Of a stretch of 64,000 bases of DNA, positions 32,991 through 41,312 are shown piece after piece (positions within the stretch are counted from its first letter, which is position 1; every line of letters starts with the position of its first letter). A model generated the notes under the pieces. The model was not told the origin of the DNA. It saw only the letters and a program-made list of their open reading frames with translations, and ran no database searches. The stretch lies in the NCBI RefSeq assembly GCF_047372505.1, contig NZ_JBKBEU010000001.1, positions 2,542,001 to 2,606,000 of the forward strand. The letters run 5' to 3'. The position numbers were made by a program, and so were the translations under genes. The stretch comes from Phaeobacter cretensis. Its GTDB lineage: Bacteria; Pseudomonadota; Alphaproteobacteria; Rhodobacterales; Rhodobacteraceae.

Positions 32991-34529
32991 ATGACGCTTT
33001 GGCACGAATACTTCGAGCAGCACAGCCGTCAACGTCCGAATGCCCCGGCGTTTAAGGACAACGGCGGAACAGCGTGGACATATCGAGAATTGGCGCGTGC
33101 TTGTGATGATTTGCGCCCACATCTGACCGCCGCTGGGCTTCAGCCGGGTGATCGGGTTATGGTGCTGTGCGAGAATTGCTGTGCTGCGGTTGTTGCACTG
33201 TTCGCAATATCGCAAATGGGGGGTGTAGCCGTCCCCGTTAATGCGCGGATGCAAGCGGCCGAAGTGGATCGCATTCTGGCCCATTCCCATCCCAGGGTTG
33301 TTTTGCTTACGGGCGCAGCATCACCAGACGCAGCCACTCATGCCTTGCGGCTTGGCGCGCAGGAGATCTCAGGTGAGTTTGGCGCGTTGGCGATGGCAAC
33401 GCCTGTGTACCCCGAGATTTCGGATTGCGCGAAAGAGAAAGGCGGATCTGACGAGGATGCTGGAACACAGAGCCCGGAAAATCTTGCGGTGTTGCTCTAC
33501 ACTACAGGAACAACCGGTGACCCGAAGGGCGTCATGCTCAGTCACGATAACTTGACGTTCGGCGGGGGCGCGTCCGCAAGGCTGCGCGATATGACGGCTC
33601 AGGATGTAGTCTATGGCGCTTTGCCTCTTAGCCATGTGTTCGGCCTGGCGTCTGTCCTTACTGCATCAGTGATGATCGGAGCTGAAGTTCGGTTGGAAGC
33701 ACGCTTTTCGGCTGCCCGGTTTTATCAGGCATTGCGGGCTGGCGTAACTCTGGTCTCCGCTGTGCCGCAGATGCATGCCCTGGTGATTCAATATGCCAAA
33801 GAACAGGGGCTGGAGCAGCTTGGTAGTCCGGATCTGCGGTACGTGTCTTCGGGTGCCGCACCTCTGGATCCGGATTGCAAGCGCCGTGCGGAAGCTTTCT
33901 ACGGTGTTGCATTGCAAAACGGCTATGGGATGACTGAAGCCACCGCGGGTATCTGTGCCACGCGCAACACCATAGGGGATCCTGACACATCTGTTGGCCC
34001 AGCACTACCTGGCGTATCCGTACGTTTGGATCAAAACGTTCCTGGTGCCGGAGATGGGTTAGGGGAGGTTTGCATTCGCGGTCGAAATGTAATGCTGGGA
34101 TATTTTCGCAATCCGGATGCTACACGAGCAGTATTGGATGCTGGGGGATGGTTGCGCAGTGGCGACATGGGCCGATTGGACGCCAAGGGTAACTTGCATA
34201 TTGATGGTCGTGCAAAAGAGTTGATCATCCACGGTGGATTCAATGTTTTCCCGCCGGAGGTCGAGACAGCGCTGAATTCGCACCCTCAAGTCATTCAATC
34301 AGCGGTGGTTGGTCGACCGCTGGACGGCGACGAGCAGGTCATAGCCTTTGTGCAGGTTGCAGCTGAAGACCATCCGGATGTGGAAGATCTAAGATCTTTC
34401 GTCGGGCAACAGTTGGTTGGGTATAAATGCCCCAGTCAGATTATTCTTACAAAGCACCTGCCAGCAGCGCCCACGGGCAAGATCCTGAAGCACTTGCTTC
34501 TGGCGCATTTTGCGGATCGGCTGGTTTAG
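32991..34529 (+). CDS. Acyl-CoA synthetase (AMP-forming)
   Basis: Activates a carboxylic acid to its CoA thioester through an acyl-adenylate, 512 residues. Motifs in order: LLYTTGTTGDPKG (P-loop, about 168-180), YGMTEA, SGDMGRLD with the ATP-ribose Asp, and DGRAKELIIHGGFNVFP, followed by the catalytic Lys in PTGKILKH near the C-terminus. Length fits the medium/long-chain fatty acid and aromatic acid ligases; substrate is undetermined. Last gene of the beta-oxidation operon, which makes the operon self-sufficient for breaking down an exogenous acid. Confidence 0.93.
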   Translation: MTLWHEYFEQHSRQRPNAPAFKDNGGTAWTYRELARACDDLRPHLTAAGLQPGDRVMVLCENCCAAVVALFAISQMGGVAVPVNARMQAAEVDRILAHSHPRVVLLTGAASPDAATHALRLGAQEISGEFGALAMATPVYPEISDCAKEKGGSDEDAGTQSPENLAVLLYTTGTTGDPKGVMLSHDNLTFGGGASARLRDMTAQDVVYGALPLSHVFGLASVLTASVMIGAEVRLEARFSAARFYQALRAGVTLVSAVPQMHALVIQYAKEQGLEQLGSPDLRYVSSGAAPLDPDCKRRAEAFYGVALQNGYGMTEATAGICATRNTIGDPDTSVGPALPGVSVRLDQNVPGAGDGLGEVCIRGRNVMLGYFRNPDATRAVLDAGGWLRSGDMGRLDAKGNLHIDGRAKELIIHGGFNVFPPEVETALNSHPQVIQSAVVGRPLDGDEQVIAFVQVAAEDHPDVEDLRSFVGQQLVGYKCPSQIILTKHLPAAPTGKILKHLLLAHFADRLV

Positions 34530-34536
34530 AGTGGCT

Positions 34537-34557
34537 GCGTCGCGCAGCGCGCGACGC
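34537..34557. terminator. Strong GC hairpin between convergent ligase and rpe genes
   Basis: GCGTCGCGC and GCGCGACGC form a perfect 9-base stem closed by a 3-base loop (AGC), starting 8 bases after the ligase stop. No T-run follows, so it may be a 3' mRNA-stabilising structure or a Rho-assisted terminator. Confidence 0.5.
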
Positions 34558-34658
34558 TAGGCTCATCGGCTAAGATAGTTCTCCTGAAAGGCGAATCTGC
34601 CAAGAAGAACGACGCAGAGTTTTCGCATCGTCATAGTGCCTCAGGAATGTCCGATGCT

Positions 34659-35348
34659 TCAGATCCAGACACCTTCAGTAGCGGTGCGGATTTTTCGGAT
34701 GTTCTCGCCATAAACTTCTGGTGTATCTACGGACCCGCCTTTGAAGACCGCAGATCCGGCGACGAGTACGTCGGCACCGGCTTCGGTCACCATTGGCGCT
34801 GTATTCGGGTCAACGCCACCATCAATCTCGATATGGATAGGTCTGTCGCCGATCATGGCGCGAAGGCTGCGGATCTTGCTTGTCATATCGATGAATTTCT
34901 GGCCGCCGAACCCCGGGTTCACGGTCATGACACAAATCAGATCTGTGAGATCCAGTAGATGTGCTACGGCTTCAGCGGGGGTGCCGGGGTTCAGGGCAAC
35001 GCCCGCTTTCATACCTGCGCCACGGATGGCTTGCAGGGTGCGGTGAGTATGTGGACCAGCTTCAACATGCGCAGTCAGCACGTCGGCCCCTGCATCAGCG
35101 TAGGCGTCGATATAGGGGTCGACTGGCGCTATCATCAGATGCACATCCATCACGGTTTTCACATGCGGGCGAAATGCCTTGACCGCCATCGGTCCAAAGG
35201 TGAGATTCGGAACAAAATGTCCGTCCATCACATCGATATGGACCCAGTCGGCCCCTTGAGCTTCGATCGCCTGTATCTCTTGGCCAAAATTGGCAAAGTC
35301 GGCAGACAGGATCGAAGGTGCGATCTTGATAGTGCGGTCGAAAGACAT
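34659..35348 (-). CDS. rpe: Ribulose-phosphate 3-epimerase
   Basis: Interconverts ribulose-5-phosphate and xylulose-5-phosphate in the pentose phosphate and Calvin routes. The 229-residue TIM barrel shows IAPSILSADFANF at the N-terminus with its metal-side residues, HIDVMDGHFVPNLTFGP, VMTVNPGFGGQKFI with the flexible phosphate loop, and IEIDGGVDPNTAP with the second catalytic Asp. AAGGAA lies before the ATG. It is a solitary gene between the acyl-CoA ligase and phnC; it could serve the ribose-phosphate made by C-P lyase, but this is a general metabolic gene. Confidence 0.97.
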   Translation of the reverse strand: MSFDRTIKIAPSILSADFANFGQEIQAIEAQGADWVHIDVMDGHFVPNLTFGPMAVKAFRPHVKTVMDVHLMIAPVDPYIDAYADAGADVLTAHVEAGPHTHRTLQAIRGAGMKAGVALNPGTPAEAVAHLLDLTDLICVMTVNPGFGGQKFIDMTSKIRSLRAMIGDRPIHIEIDGGVDPNTAPMVTEAGADVLVAGSAVFKGGSVDTPEVYGENIRKIRTATEGVWI

Positions 35349-35525
35349 GGCAGCAGTTCCTTGGTTTCATGGACAGCGTTGCGCCGCCATATAGCGGCTT
35401 GTCACCCGCGCGCCTAGAGGCCTGCTACCGGCTAGCATCGGCAACGTTACAAAAGCTTCATCGTGGTGACACACAAGTTTTGATCTAGCGCCTTAGGGAG
35501 TCCCGCAAAGAGACGGGAGCCTCAG

Positions 35526-36335
35526 GTGCTGCGAATTGACAAACTGACCAAGAGATTCGGCGACAAGATTGCGGTAGATGCCGCGACGCTGGATATCGAC
35601 AAACCTTGCATGATCGGGATCATCGGCCGTTCAGGTGCGGGCAAATCTACATTGCTGCGGATGATCAATCGTTTGGGTGATGCCAGCGAAGGGCGTATCC
35701 TGTTTGAAGGACTGGATGTCACACAACTGCGTGGCAAGGAAAAGCGTGCGTGGCAGTCCGATTGTGCGATGATCTTTCAGCAGTTCAATCTGGTTCCGCG
35801 TATGGATGTCGTATCTAACGTACTTCATGGCACGCTGAACCGCCGCTCCACCCTCGCGACGTTGTTCAACCTCTATCCGATGGATGATATTCACCGGGCG
35901 ATCGATATTCTTGATCGGCTAGGTATCGCAGAACATGCGGCCAAGCGGGCCGAAGCGCTCTCAGGTGGGCAGCAACAGCGCGTCGCCATCGCACGCGCCT
36001 TGATGCAGGACCCATCGATTATTCTCGCCGATGAGCCGATTGCGTCGCTTGATCCGATGAATGCCCAGACCGTGATGGAAGCGCTGCGCCGCATCCACGA
36101 AGAAGATGGTCGCACAGTGATTGCCAACCTTCACACGCTGGATACAGCGCGTCGCTATTGTGACCGTGTTGTTGGCATGCGCGACGGGCGCATTGTTTTT
36201 GATGGCCTGCCAGAGCAGCTCACCACCGGTGTAGCCCGCGAAATCTACGGCGCAGGTTCCGACTTCTCCGAAGCGGCGACCTCTACCGAGATTGAGACCC
36301 TGAACACCACCCCGCCGCGCCTGCAACCGGCCTAA
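35526..36335 (+). CDS. phnC: Phosphonate ABC transporter ATPase PhnC
   Basis: ATPase of the phosphonate importer, 269 residues. Walker A is GRSGAGKS at 34-41, Q-loop MIFQQFNLV, signature ALSGGQQQRV, Walker B ILADEPIASLD. The start is GTG, with GGGAG six bases ahead, and no ATG occurs before conserved residues. It opens the phnCDE-E2 operon; about 175 bases upstream separate it from the divergent rpe. Import of phosphonates or phosphite esters into the cytoplasm. Confidence 0.96.
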   Translation: MLRIDKLTKRFGDKIAVDAATLDIDKPCMIGIIGRSGAGKSTLLRMINRLGDASEGRILFEGLDVTQLRGKEKRAWQSDCAMIFQQFNLVPRMDVVSNVLHGTLNRRSTLATLFNLYPMDDIHRAIDILDRLGIAEHAAKRAEALSGGQQQRVAIARALMQDPSIILADEPIASLDPMNAQTVMEALRRIHEEDGRTVIANLHTLDTARRYCDRVVGMRDGRIVFDGLPEQLTTGVAREIYGAGSDFSEAATSTEIETLNTTPPRLQPA

Positions 36336-36355
36336 GCGGTTTGATCCTTTTCCTA

Positions 36356-36378
36356 TCCCGGCCACTGTTGTGCCGGGA
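36356..36378 (+). other. Hairpin between phnC and phnD
   Basis: TCCCGGC (36356-36362) and GCCGGGA (36372-36378) form a perfect 7-base stem with a 9-base loop. It lies 22 bases before the phnD start and leaves its ribosome site (AGAGAG) free, so it probably protects the 5' end of processed phnD mRNA. Confidence 0.5.
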
Positions 36379-36399
36379 CTCCAACCAGAGAGACTGACT

Positions 36400-37308
36400 A
36401 TGAAAAATCTGTTTGCTGCCATTCTGGCAACCACCGCGCTGACCGCGCCGGTATTGGCTGAAACTGCCGAAATTCAGGAATTCCGCATTGGCATTCTTGG
36501 TGGTGAGAACGCTCAGGATCGTTTGAACAATAACGAATGCCTGCGTCAGAAAACCGAAGACCTGCTGGGTGTTGAAACCAAACTGTTTGCACCAGCTGAC
36601 TATAACGGTGTGATTCAGGGTTTGCTCGGCGGCACGATCGACATGGCGTGGCTTGGCGCGTCTGGTTATGCCAAGACATATCTCAGCGACCCAGAGGCGG
36701 TTGAGCCAATCCTGGTGAAGGTGAACAATGATGGTGGCTTCGGCTACTATTCGATCGGCTTTGCCCGTGCTGACAGCGGGATCACTTCGCTGGATGATAT
36801 GCAGGGTAAGGCATTTGGGTTTGGTGATCCGAATTCCACATCCGGCTTTTTGATCCCATCGATCGAAATCCCGGAAGCAACCGGTTCGACCATGACTTCG
36901 GGCGACTACTTTGGTGAAGTGAAATTCACGGGTGGTCACGAGCAAACCATCGTAGCGGTTGCAAATGGTGATGTTGACGCAGGTGTGAGCTGGGCTGATG
37001 GTCTGGGCGACTGGGAAGACGGGTTCAACTCCGGCGCATTGCGCCGCGCTGTGGATGCCGGTCTCGTGGACATGAATGATCTGGTTCAGATTTGGCAGTC
37101 TAAGCCGATCCCTGAAGGTCCTGTGGTGCTGCGCACTGAGCTGCCCGAAGACGTGAAGCTGAAGATGACCGGCCTGATGGCATCGCTGCAATCGATGGAT
37201 GCTGAATGCTTCTACGGTGTTGCTGCAGGTGAGGCCAAAGGTTTCATGCCGATCACTCATGAAGCCTATGAAGTGATTATCGAAGCGCGGAAATTGAAGT
37301 CCAACTAA
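36400..37308 (+). CDS. phnD: Phosphonate ABC transporter substrate-binding protein PhnD
   Basis: Periplasmic binding protein, 302 residues. A signal peptide (KNLFAAILATTALTAPVLA) precedes ETAEIQEFRIGILGGEN. The family's ligand-loop features are visible: LLGGTIDMAWLGASGYAK and FGFGDPNSTSGFLIP, where Ser/Thr residues contact the phosphonate oxygens. The frame opens earlier at a GTG, but the ATG with AGAGAG at 36400 leads straight into the signal peptide. It is followed by an attenuator-like terminator before phnE. Confidence 0.96.
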   Translation: MKNLFAAILATTALTAPVLAETAEIQEFRIGILGGENAQDRLNNNECLRQKTEDLLGVETKLFAPADYNGVIQGLLGGTIDMAWLGASGYAKTYLSDPEAVEPILVKVNNDGGFGYYSIGFARADSGITSLDDMQGKAFGFGDPNSTSGFLIPSIEIPEATGSTMTSGDYFGEVKFTGGHEQTIVAVANGDVDAGVSWADGLGDWEDGFNSGALRRAVDAGLVDMNDLVQIWQSKPIPEGPVVLRTELPEDVKLKMTGLMASLQSMDAECFYGVAAGEAKGFMPITHEAYEVIIEARKLKSN

Positions 37309-37329
37309 TTTCAGCACCAAAGCGTGCGG

Positions 37330-37366
37330 GGTTCGGAGCAATAGCACCGGGCCTCGCCATTTTTTT
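37330..37366 (+). terminator. Terminator/attenuator between phnD and phnE
   Basis: GGTTCGGAGC (37330-37339) pairs with GCACCGGGCC (37344-37353) with one mismatch and two G-U pairs around AATA; seven T follow at 37360-37366. It is expected to lower expression of the permeases relative to PhnD. Confidence 0.6.
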
Positions 37367-37474
37367 AACTGTTAATAGACGTTCTTCGCGATCCAGCACA
37401 GGTGAAGCCTCGTGATCAAGAGCATCGCGAATAGGACTACCATTGGCAGACCCTGACGACACAGGACCCCATTC

Positions 37475-38344
37475 ATGACAGATGCAACAGCCTCGGCTCC
37501 GTCGGTAGCCGAAATACAGGCCGACTATCAGGCGCTGATCCAGCGCAAACGCCTCTATGGCGGGGTGCTTTTGGCAGTATTCGTGGCGATGATGGTGGCC
37601 GGATTTCAAGTTGCGGATGATCGCAACGCGGGATCATTCTGGGATGGGATTACTCATGTCTTTGACTATCCTGCCGAAGTGCTCTCAGAAGCCGTTGAAA
37701 AGATTTCTCAGTTACCTGGTCATCTTCTGCACTTTTTCCCGGCATTGATCGAAACACTGAACATCGCCGCTGCAGCTACTATGATCGGCGCAGTTTTTGG
37801 CACCATTTTATCCTTGCTTGCGACCCGTGGGTTGGCCCGGTGGCCAGCATTGATACCGGTGTTTCGCAGGATGTTGGATATCTTTCGGGCTATCCCGGAA
37901 ATCGTGATCGCGCTGGTGCTCATCTTCCTATTGGGGGGCGGGCCGGTACCTGCCATGATCGCAATCGCCATTCACACGGCTGGTGCTCTGGGCAAGCTTT
38001 TTTCTGAGGTGAATGAGAACGCATCTCTTAACCCTATAGAAGGGCTTAGCTCGGTAGGAGCAGGCTGGGCACAGCGTATGGTACTGGGCGTCTTTCCTCA
38101 GGTTGGGCCAAACTATGTGAGCTATGCGCTCTTGCGGTTTGAGATCAATATTCGTGCTTCAGCAATTTTGGGCTTCGTGGGGGCCGGCGGTATCGGCTAT
38201 GAGCTGCGCAACTCCATGTCATGGGGGCAGGGGCGCTATGACGAAGCTGCTGCCATCTTCCTTCTGCTGTTCTTCACCATCGTCCTGGTGGATCAACTGT
38301 CGGGCCTGCTGCGCGATCGGCTGACCCATGGAGCCAAACAATGA
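37475..38344 (+). CDS. phnE: Phosphonate ABC transporter permease PhnE (first)
   Basis: Inner-membrane permease of 289 residues. One hydrophobic segment lies near 33-50; the binding-protein-dependent permease domain begins about residue 90, with the ATPase-contact loop in IEGLSSVGAGWAQRMVLGVFPQ (in parts: GLSSVGAGWA, RMVLGVFPQ). AGGA eight bases before the ATG. Its stop overlaps the second phnE by four bases. The two PhnE proteins would form a hetero-dimeric channel. Confidence 0.95.
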   Translation: MTDATASAPSVAEIQADYQALIQRKRLYGGVLLAVFVAMMVAGFQVADDRNAGSFWDGITHVFDYPAEVLSEAVEKISQLPGHLLHFFPALIETLNIAAAATMIGAVFGTILSLLATRGLARWPALIPVFRRMLDIFRAIPEIVIALVLIFLLGGGPVPAMIAIAIHTAGALGKLFSEVNENASLNPIEGLSSVGAGWAQRMVLGVFPQVGPNYVSYALLRFEINIRASAILGFVGAGGIGYELRNSMSWGQGRYDEAAAIFLLLFFTIVLVDQLSGLLRDRLTHGAKQ

Positions 38345-39711
38345 CTACTTTTGATACCACTGTACCGCCGCCACAGCGTAAATTGGACATGGAACGCCTG
38401 TTTGTACGTAAGCGTGCGCTGAGCTTTGCCTTGCCGTTGATAGTCCTGGCCTATCTTGCCTATGTCTTTGTCGCTTTTGATGTGGCTAGTTTGGCGGAGC
38501 GGATGAACCCGCAGAACGCCCGCACTTTGGTGGCTGACAGCTATAGCTATAAAACCCATGTTACCCGCGACAACCGTAGTGGTGAGGTCAGCATTGCTGT
38601 CGAAGGTGAGCGCAAGGGCGCTTATCCCGAAGGACAGTCACCTGACTGGGTAACCCTCGCGGAGACCACCTCGGGCGATACCGTGATCGATTTGGAAGAC
38701 GGCTATCAGGTGCGCTTCGGTTCCAAAGAAATTTCCTTTGATATTCCGGGCTACGGCACCATCCGCACCACTCCGAGCCGAAGTGCTGGTGTTCAAGCCG
38801 AATTTCCTGTGGGCGAAGTGCCTGATTGGATCAACGTGTCGAAGAACCGTCTCGCAGTTACGACAGATGCGGGGCGACTAACGGTGACCCGCAATCGGGC
38901 GGAAGTTTTTCGTTACTTTGCGGGGTGGGAATTGTTCTTCTTCACCCTGGACAGTCCTTATCACGGCGTGGCCTTTGGCGAGCTGATGACTCGGGCGGCT
39001 ACTGGTGAAGCAGGTGCTATCTTCCAAGACTTCTGGACCAACAAAATGTGGCGCCATCAGGATGTTGCATGGGCTATCCTTGAAACGCTGTTGATGGCTT
39101 TCCTTGGTACTATGGGAGCAGGCATAATTGCATTGCCGCTTGCCTTTGCGGCCACACGGAACTTCATGCCGCTTCGCGCCGTCCGCTTTGCGACGCGTCG
39201 ATTTTTTGACTTCGTGCGCGGTGTGGATTCGCTTATCTGGACGGTGGTTTTGGCGCGCGCCTTTGGTCCGGGGCCTTTGACCGGGGCATTAGCAATCCTG
39301 GTGACTGACACTGGTACCTTTGGAAAGATCTTCTCTGAGGCATTGGAAAATGTCGATGAGAAGCAAATTGAAGGTGTCTCCTCGACAGGAGCCAAGCCCG
39401 CGCAACGCTATCGCTTTGGCGTTATTCCTCAGATCACGCCGGTGCTGCTGAGCCAGCTGCTGTATTTCTTGGAATCCAACACCCGCAGTGCAACCATAAT
39501 TGGGGCGATCACCGGGGGTGGCATCGGTCTCCTGCTGACCCAGGCCATCATCACCCAAAAGGACTGGGAAGAAGTTGCCTACTATATCGTCCTGATTATC
39601 CTGATGGTGATGATGATGGATTGGCTGTCTGGCTGGCTTCGCCGTCGCCTGATCAAAGGCGAGCCGGGTCGCAAGGCTCGTCGCCAAGGTGCCGCAATGC
39701 TGCTGCCGTGA
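38341..39711 (+). CDS. phnE: Phosphonate ABC transporter permease PhnE (second, with large insertion)
   Basis: Permease of 456 residues, about 170-190 longer than ordinary PhnE. The first membrane segment is about 27-48. An extra, probably periplasmic, beta-rich region fills about 50-235; it contains a repeated short unit, GQSPDWVTL (98-106) and GEVPDWINV (158-166), 60 residues apart. The conserved permease domain follows from about 240, with EGVSSTGAKPAQRYRFGVIPQ-type ATPase loop (parts: EGVSSTGAKPA, RFGVIPQ). It overlaps phnE1 (ATGA). I know similar long second PhnE genes in alphaproteobacteria, but not what the insertion does. Confidence 0.93.
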   Translation: MTTFDTTVPPPQRKLDMERLFVRKRALSFALPLIVLAYLAYVFVAFDVASLAERMNPQNARTLVADSYSYKTHVTRDNRSGEVSIAVEGERKGAYPEGQSPDWVTLAETTSGDTVIDLEDGYQVRFGSKEISFDIPGYGTIRTTPSRSAGVQAEFPVGEVPDWINVSKNRLAVTTDAGRLTVTRNRAEVFRYFAGWELFFFTLDSPYHGVAFGELMTRAATGEAGAIFQDFWTNKMWRHQDVAWAILETLLMAFLGTMGAGIIALPLAFAATRNFMPLRAVRFATRRFFDFVRGVDSLIWTVVLARAFGPGPLTGALAILVTDTGTFGKIFSEALENVDEKQIEGVSSTGAKPAQRYRFGVIPQITPVLLSQLLYFLESNTRSATIIGAITGGGIGLLLTQAIITQKDWEEVAYYIVLIILMVMMMDWLSGWLRRRLIKGEPGRKARRQGAAMLLP

Positions 39712-39740
39712 TCAGCTAATCGCACATTCTGAATTACCTT

Positions 39741-39773
39741 AGCGCACATAGATCGTCATGATCCGTGTGCGCT
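39741..39773 (+). other. Strong nested hairpin between phnE2 and the acyltransferase gene
   Basis: AGCGCACA (39741-39748) pairs with TGTGCGCT (39766-39773); inside it GATC (39751-39754) pairs with GATC (39760-39763) around GTCAT. There is no T-run after it. It may stabilise the phnCDE mRNA end or act as an operator for the next gene. Confidence 0.5.
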
Positions 39774-39818
39774 TACCCAATACGCGTGCCTAATATCCAT
39801 GACTTTGAAAGCCTCCAT

Positions 39819-40436
39819 ATGTCCCGCCTCTCTGCAGACCAGCCGTTCTTGCACCCCAATTGCGCTATTACAAACAGTGAGTTCGGCGCTTTTGTTGAGA
39901 TTGGAGCCGACAGCCGTGTGCTGAATAGTCGCTTCGGTGACTACAGCTATTGCGATCGCAACTGCGATATTGCCAATGCAGAGATTGGTAAGTTCTCGAA
40001 TATCGCCAGCGCTACTCGCATCGGTGCCACCGACCATCCGTTGCACAAAGCCTCTTTGCACCACTTTCTGTATCGTTCCTCTAGTTATTGGGACGATATT
40101 GAGGATGACGCGGCCTGGTTTCAGCATCGCTCAAGCAGATTAGCACATATCGGTCACGACACTTGGATTGGCCACGGTGCTTTGATTAAACCGGAAGTGA
40201 CTATTGGCCATGGCGCTGTGGTTGCGTCGGGCGCTGTAGTGACCAAAGACGTGGCACCCTACACGATTGTAGGAGGCAACACGGCCCGGCTTATCCGTCG
40301 GCGATACACAGAAGCGGTCGCTGAGCGGATGATGGAACTGGCTTGGTGGGATTGGGAGAGTGCCCGGCTGAAGAAGGCGGTAAAAGATTTCCGTGCCTTG
40401 AGCGCTGAGGCGTTCTTGGAGAAGTACCGATCGTAG
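39819..40436 (+). CDS. Phosphonate-locus hexapeptide-repeat acyltransferase (TIGR03308 type)
   Basis: Left-handed beta-helix transferase, 205 residues. Hexapeptide repeats run from CAITNSEFGAFVEIGADS through ATRIGATDHPLH and pick up again at HIGHDTWIGHGALIKPEVTIGHGAVVASGAVVTKDV (quoted in parts: IGHDTWIGHGALI, IGHGAVVASGAVV), as in chloramphenicol/virginiamycin-type acetyltransferases. Members of this subfamily occur in C-P lyase loci and may acetylate aminoalkylphosphonates, taking the place of PhnO. The ATG at 39819 has a poor ribosome site and a GTG at 39786 is possible. It ends 33 bases from the convergent phnF. Confidence 0.88.
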   Translation: MSRLSADQPFLHPNCAITNSEFGAFVEIGADSRVLNSRFGDYSYCDRNCDIANAEIGKFSNIASATRIGATDHPLHKASLHHFLYRSSSYWDDIEDDAAWFQHRSSRLAHIGHDTWIGHGALIKPEVTIGHGAVVASGAVVTKDVAPYTIVGGNTARLIRRRYTEAVAERMMELAWWDWESARLKKAVKDFRALSAEAFLEKYRS

Positions 40437-40469
40437 CAGGTCTTTCAGAGGCTTAGCTCACGCCTAGAA

Positions 40470-41204
40470 TCACACACCATCTGATACGCTGCTGTTATCG
40501 TCACTGACCGTAAGGGTCACTCTATCGCCCGCGAACCAGGTACGACCAAATTCAATCGGCTGTCCGTCGGGCGTTGCATTGATTCCTGTTGTGCGAAGGA
40601 TGGGGCTTCCTTCAGTGATGTTTAGATGCAATGCCTGCGTTGCTGTCGCCAATTTCGCGGTTATGCGTGTCTCAACTCTGGTGAAATCATGGACTCCACA
40701 GTCTCTTAGCGCAGTCGTGACCGACTGGCTGTCCCTTAGCGCATCAAGCAGCTCGGGCAGCGACGTAGCAGGGAATACACTCTGGAACAGAGCAATCGGT
40801 TGGCCATCCGCTAGGGATAGCCCGTTGTAAACATGCACCGGCGATCCCGGCTCCACCTCAAGTGCCTCTGCTTCATGTGGCCCAGCGGCGCGGGTCTCAA
40901 GGGACAAGGCTCGCTTTGCAGGAATACGCCCTAATCGGGCAACGTTTTGGTGAAACCGAACTCTTTTACCAATTGGATAATCGGTTGGCTGTCCTGCGAC
41001 AAAAACCCCTGCACCGCGTCTGGCATGGACCAAGCCCTGATCTGCCATCTCTGACAGCGCTCTACGGACCGTGTGGCGGTTTACGCCAAATCTGCTGGCC
41101 AGTTTGACCTCGGGCGGAAGCTTGTCACCAGTCTGGTAGCGTCCCTGAGCGATATCGTCGGTGAGGCTGATGGTGATGGATTTCCAGACGGGGGTGCGGG
41201 ACAT
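40470..41204 (-). CDS. phnF: GntR/HutC-family repressor PhnF
   Basis: Transcriptional regulator of 244 residues. The N-terminal winged helix-turn-helix (about 8-72) shows GDKLPPEVKLASRFGVNRHTVRRAL (in parts: LPPEVKLASRFGV, NRHTVRRAL), followed by GLVHARRGAGVFVAG. The C-terminal UTRA ligand domain covers about 90-235. It is transcribed away from phnG, and the 108 bases between carry a perfect palindrome, so it likely represses phnG and itself. Effector presumably a phosphorus metabolite; not determined here. Confidence 0.92.
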   Translation of the reverse strand: MSRTPVWKSITISLTDDIAQGRYQTGDKLPPEVKLASRFGVNRHTVRRALSEMADQGLVHARRGAGVFVAGQPTDYPIGKRVRFHQNVARLGRIPAKRALSLETRAAGPHEAEALEVEPGSPVHVYNGLSLADGQPIALFQSVFPATSLPELLDALRDSQSVTTALRDCGVHDFTRVETRITAKLATATQALHLNITEGSPILRTTGINATPDGQPIEFGRTWFAGDRVTLTVSDDNSSVSDGV

Positions 41205-41259
41205 GTCACGAAACTTTCACAAGGTTGTCGTTGCGCCGGGAGGGGCGACTCAGGTAAGA

Positions 41260-41288
41260 TTTGTCTAGTTGTATAGATTAACTAGACA
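41260..41288. promoter_or_regulatory. PhnF operator candidate between phnF and phnG
   Basis: TTGTCTAGTT-N9-AACTAGACAA has perfect 10-base arms; the 9-base spacer (41270-41278) begins GTATAGAT, itself resembling a HutC-type GT-x-TA-x-AC core. It ends 24 bases before the phnG start and is 56 bases from phnF, well placed for autoregulation and repression of the lyase operon. Confidence 0.7.
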
Positions 41289-41312
41289 AGCAGGCCAAGA
41301 GGCTTAGACCAG

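Noticed and set aside
35349..35525. Possible Pho box upstream of phnC
   Set aside because: TGTAAC- and TGTCAC-like hexamers occur but not as the required 11-base-spaced pair.
36283..37347. Long antisense open frame (354 codons) over phnD
   Set aside because: phnD on the other strand has a signal peptide, family motifs and operon context; the antisense frame has no recognisable domain and arises from codon bias.
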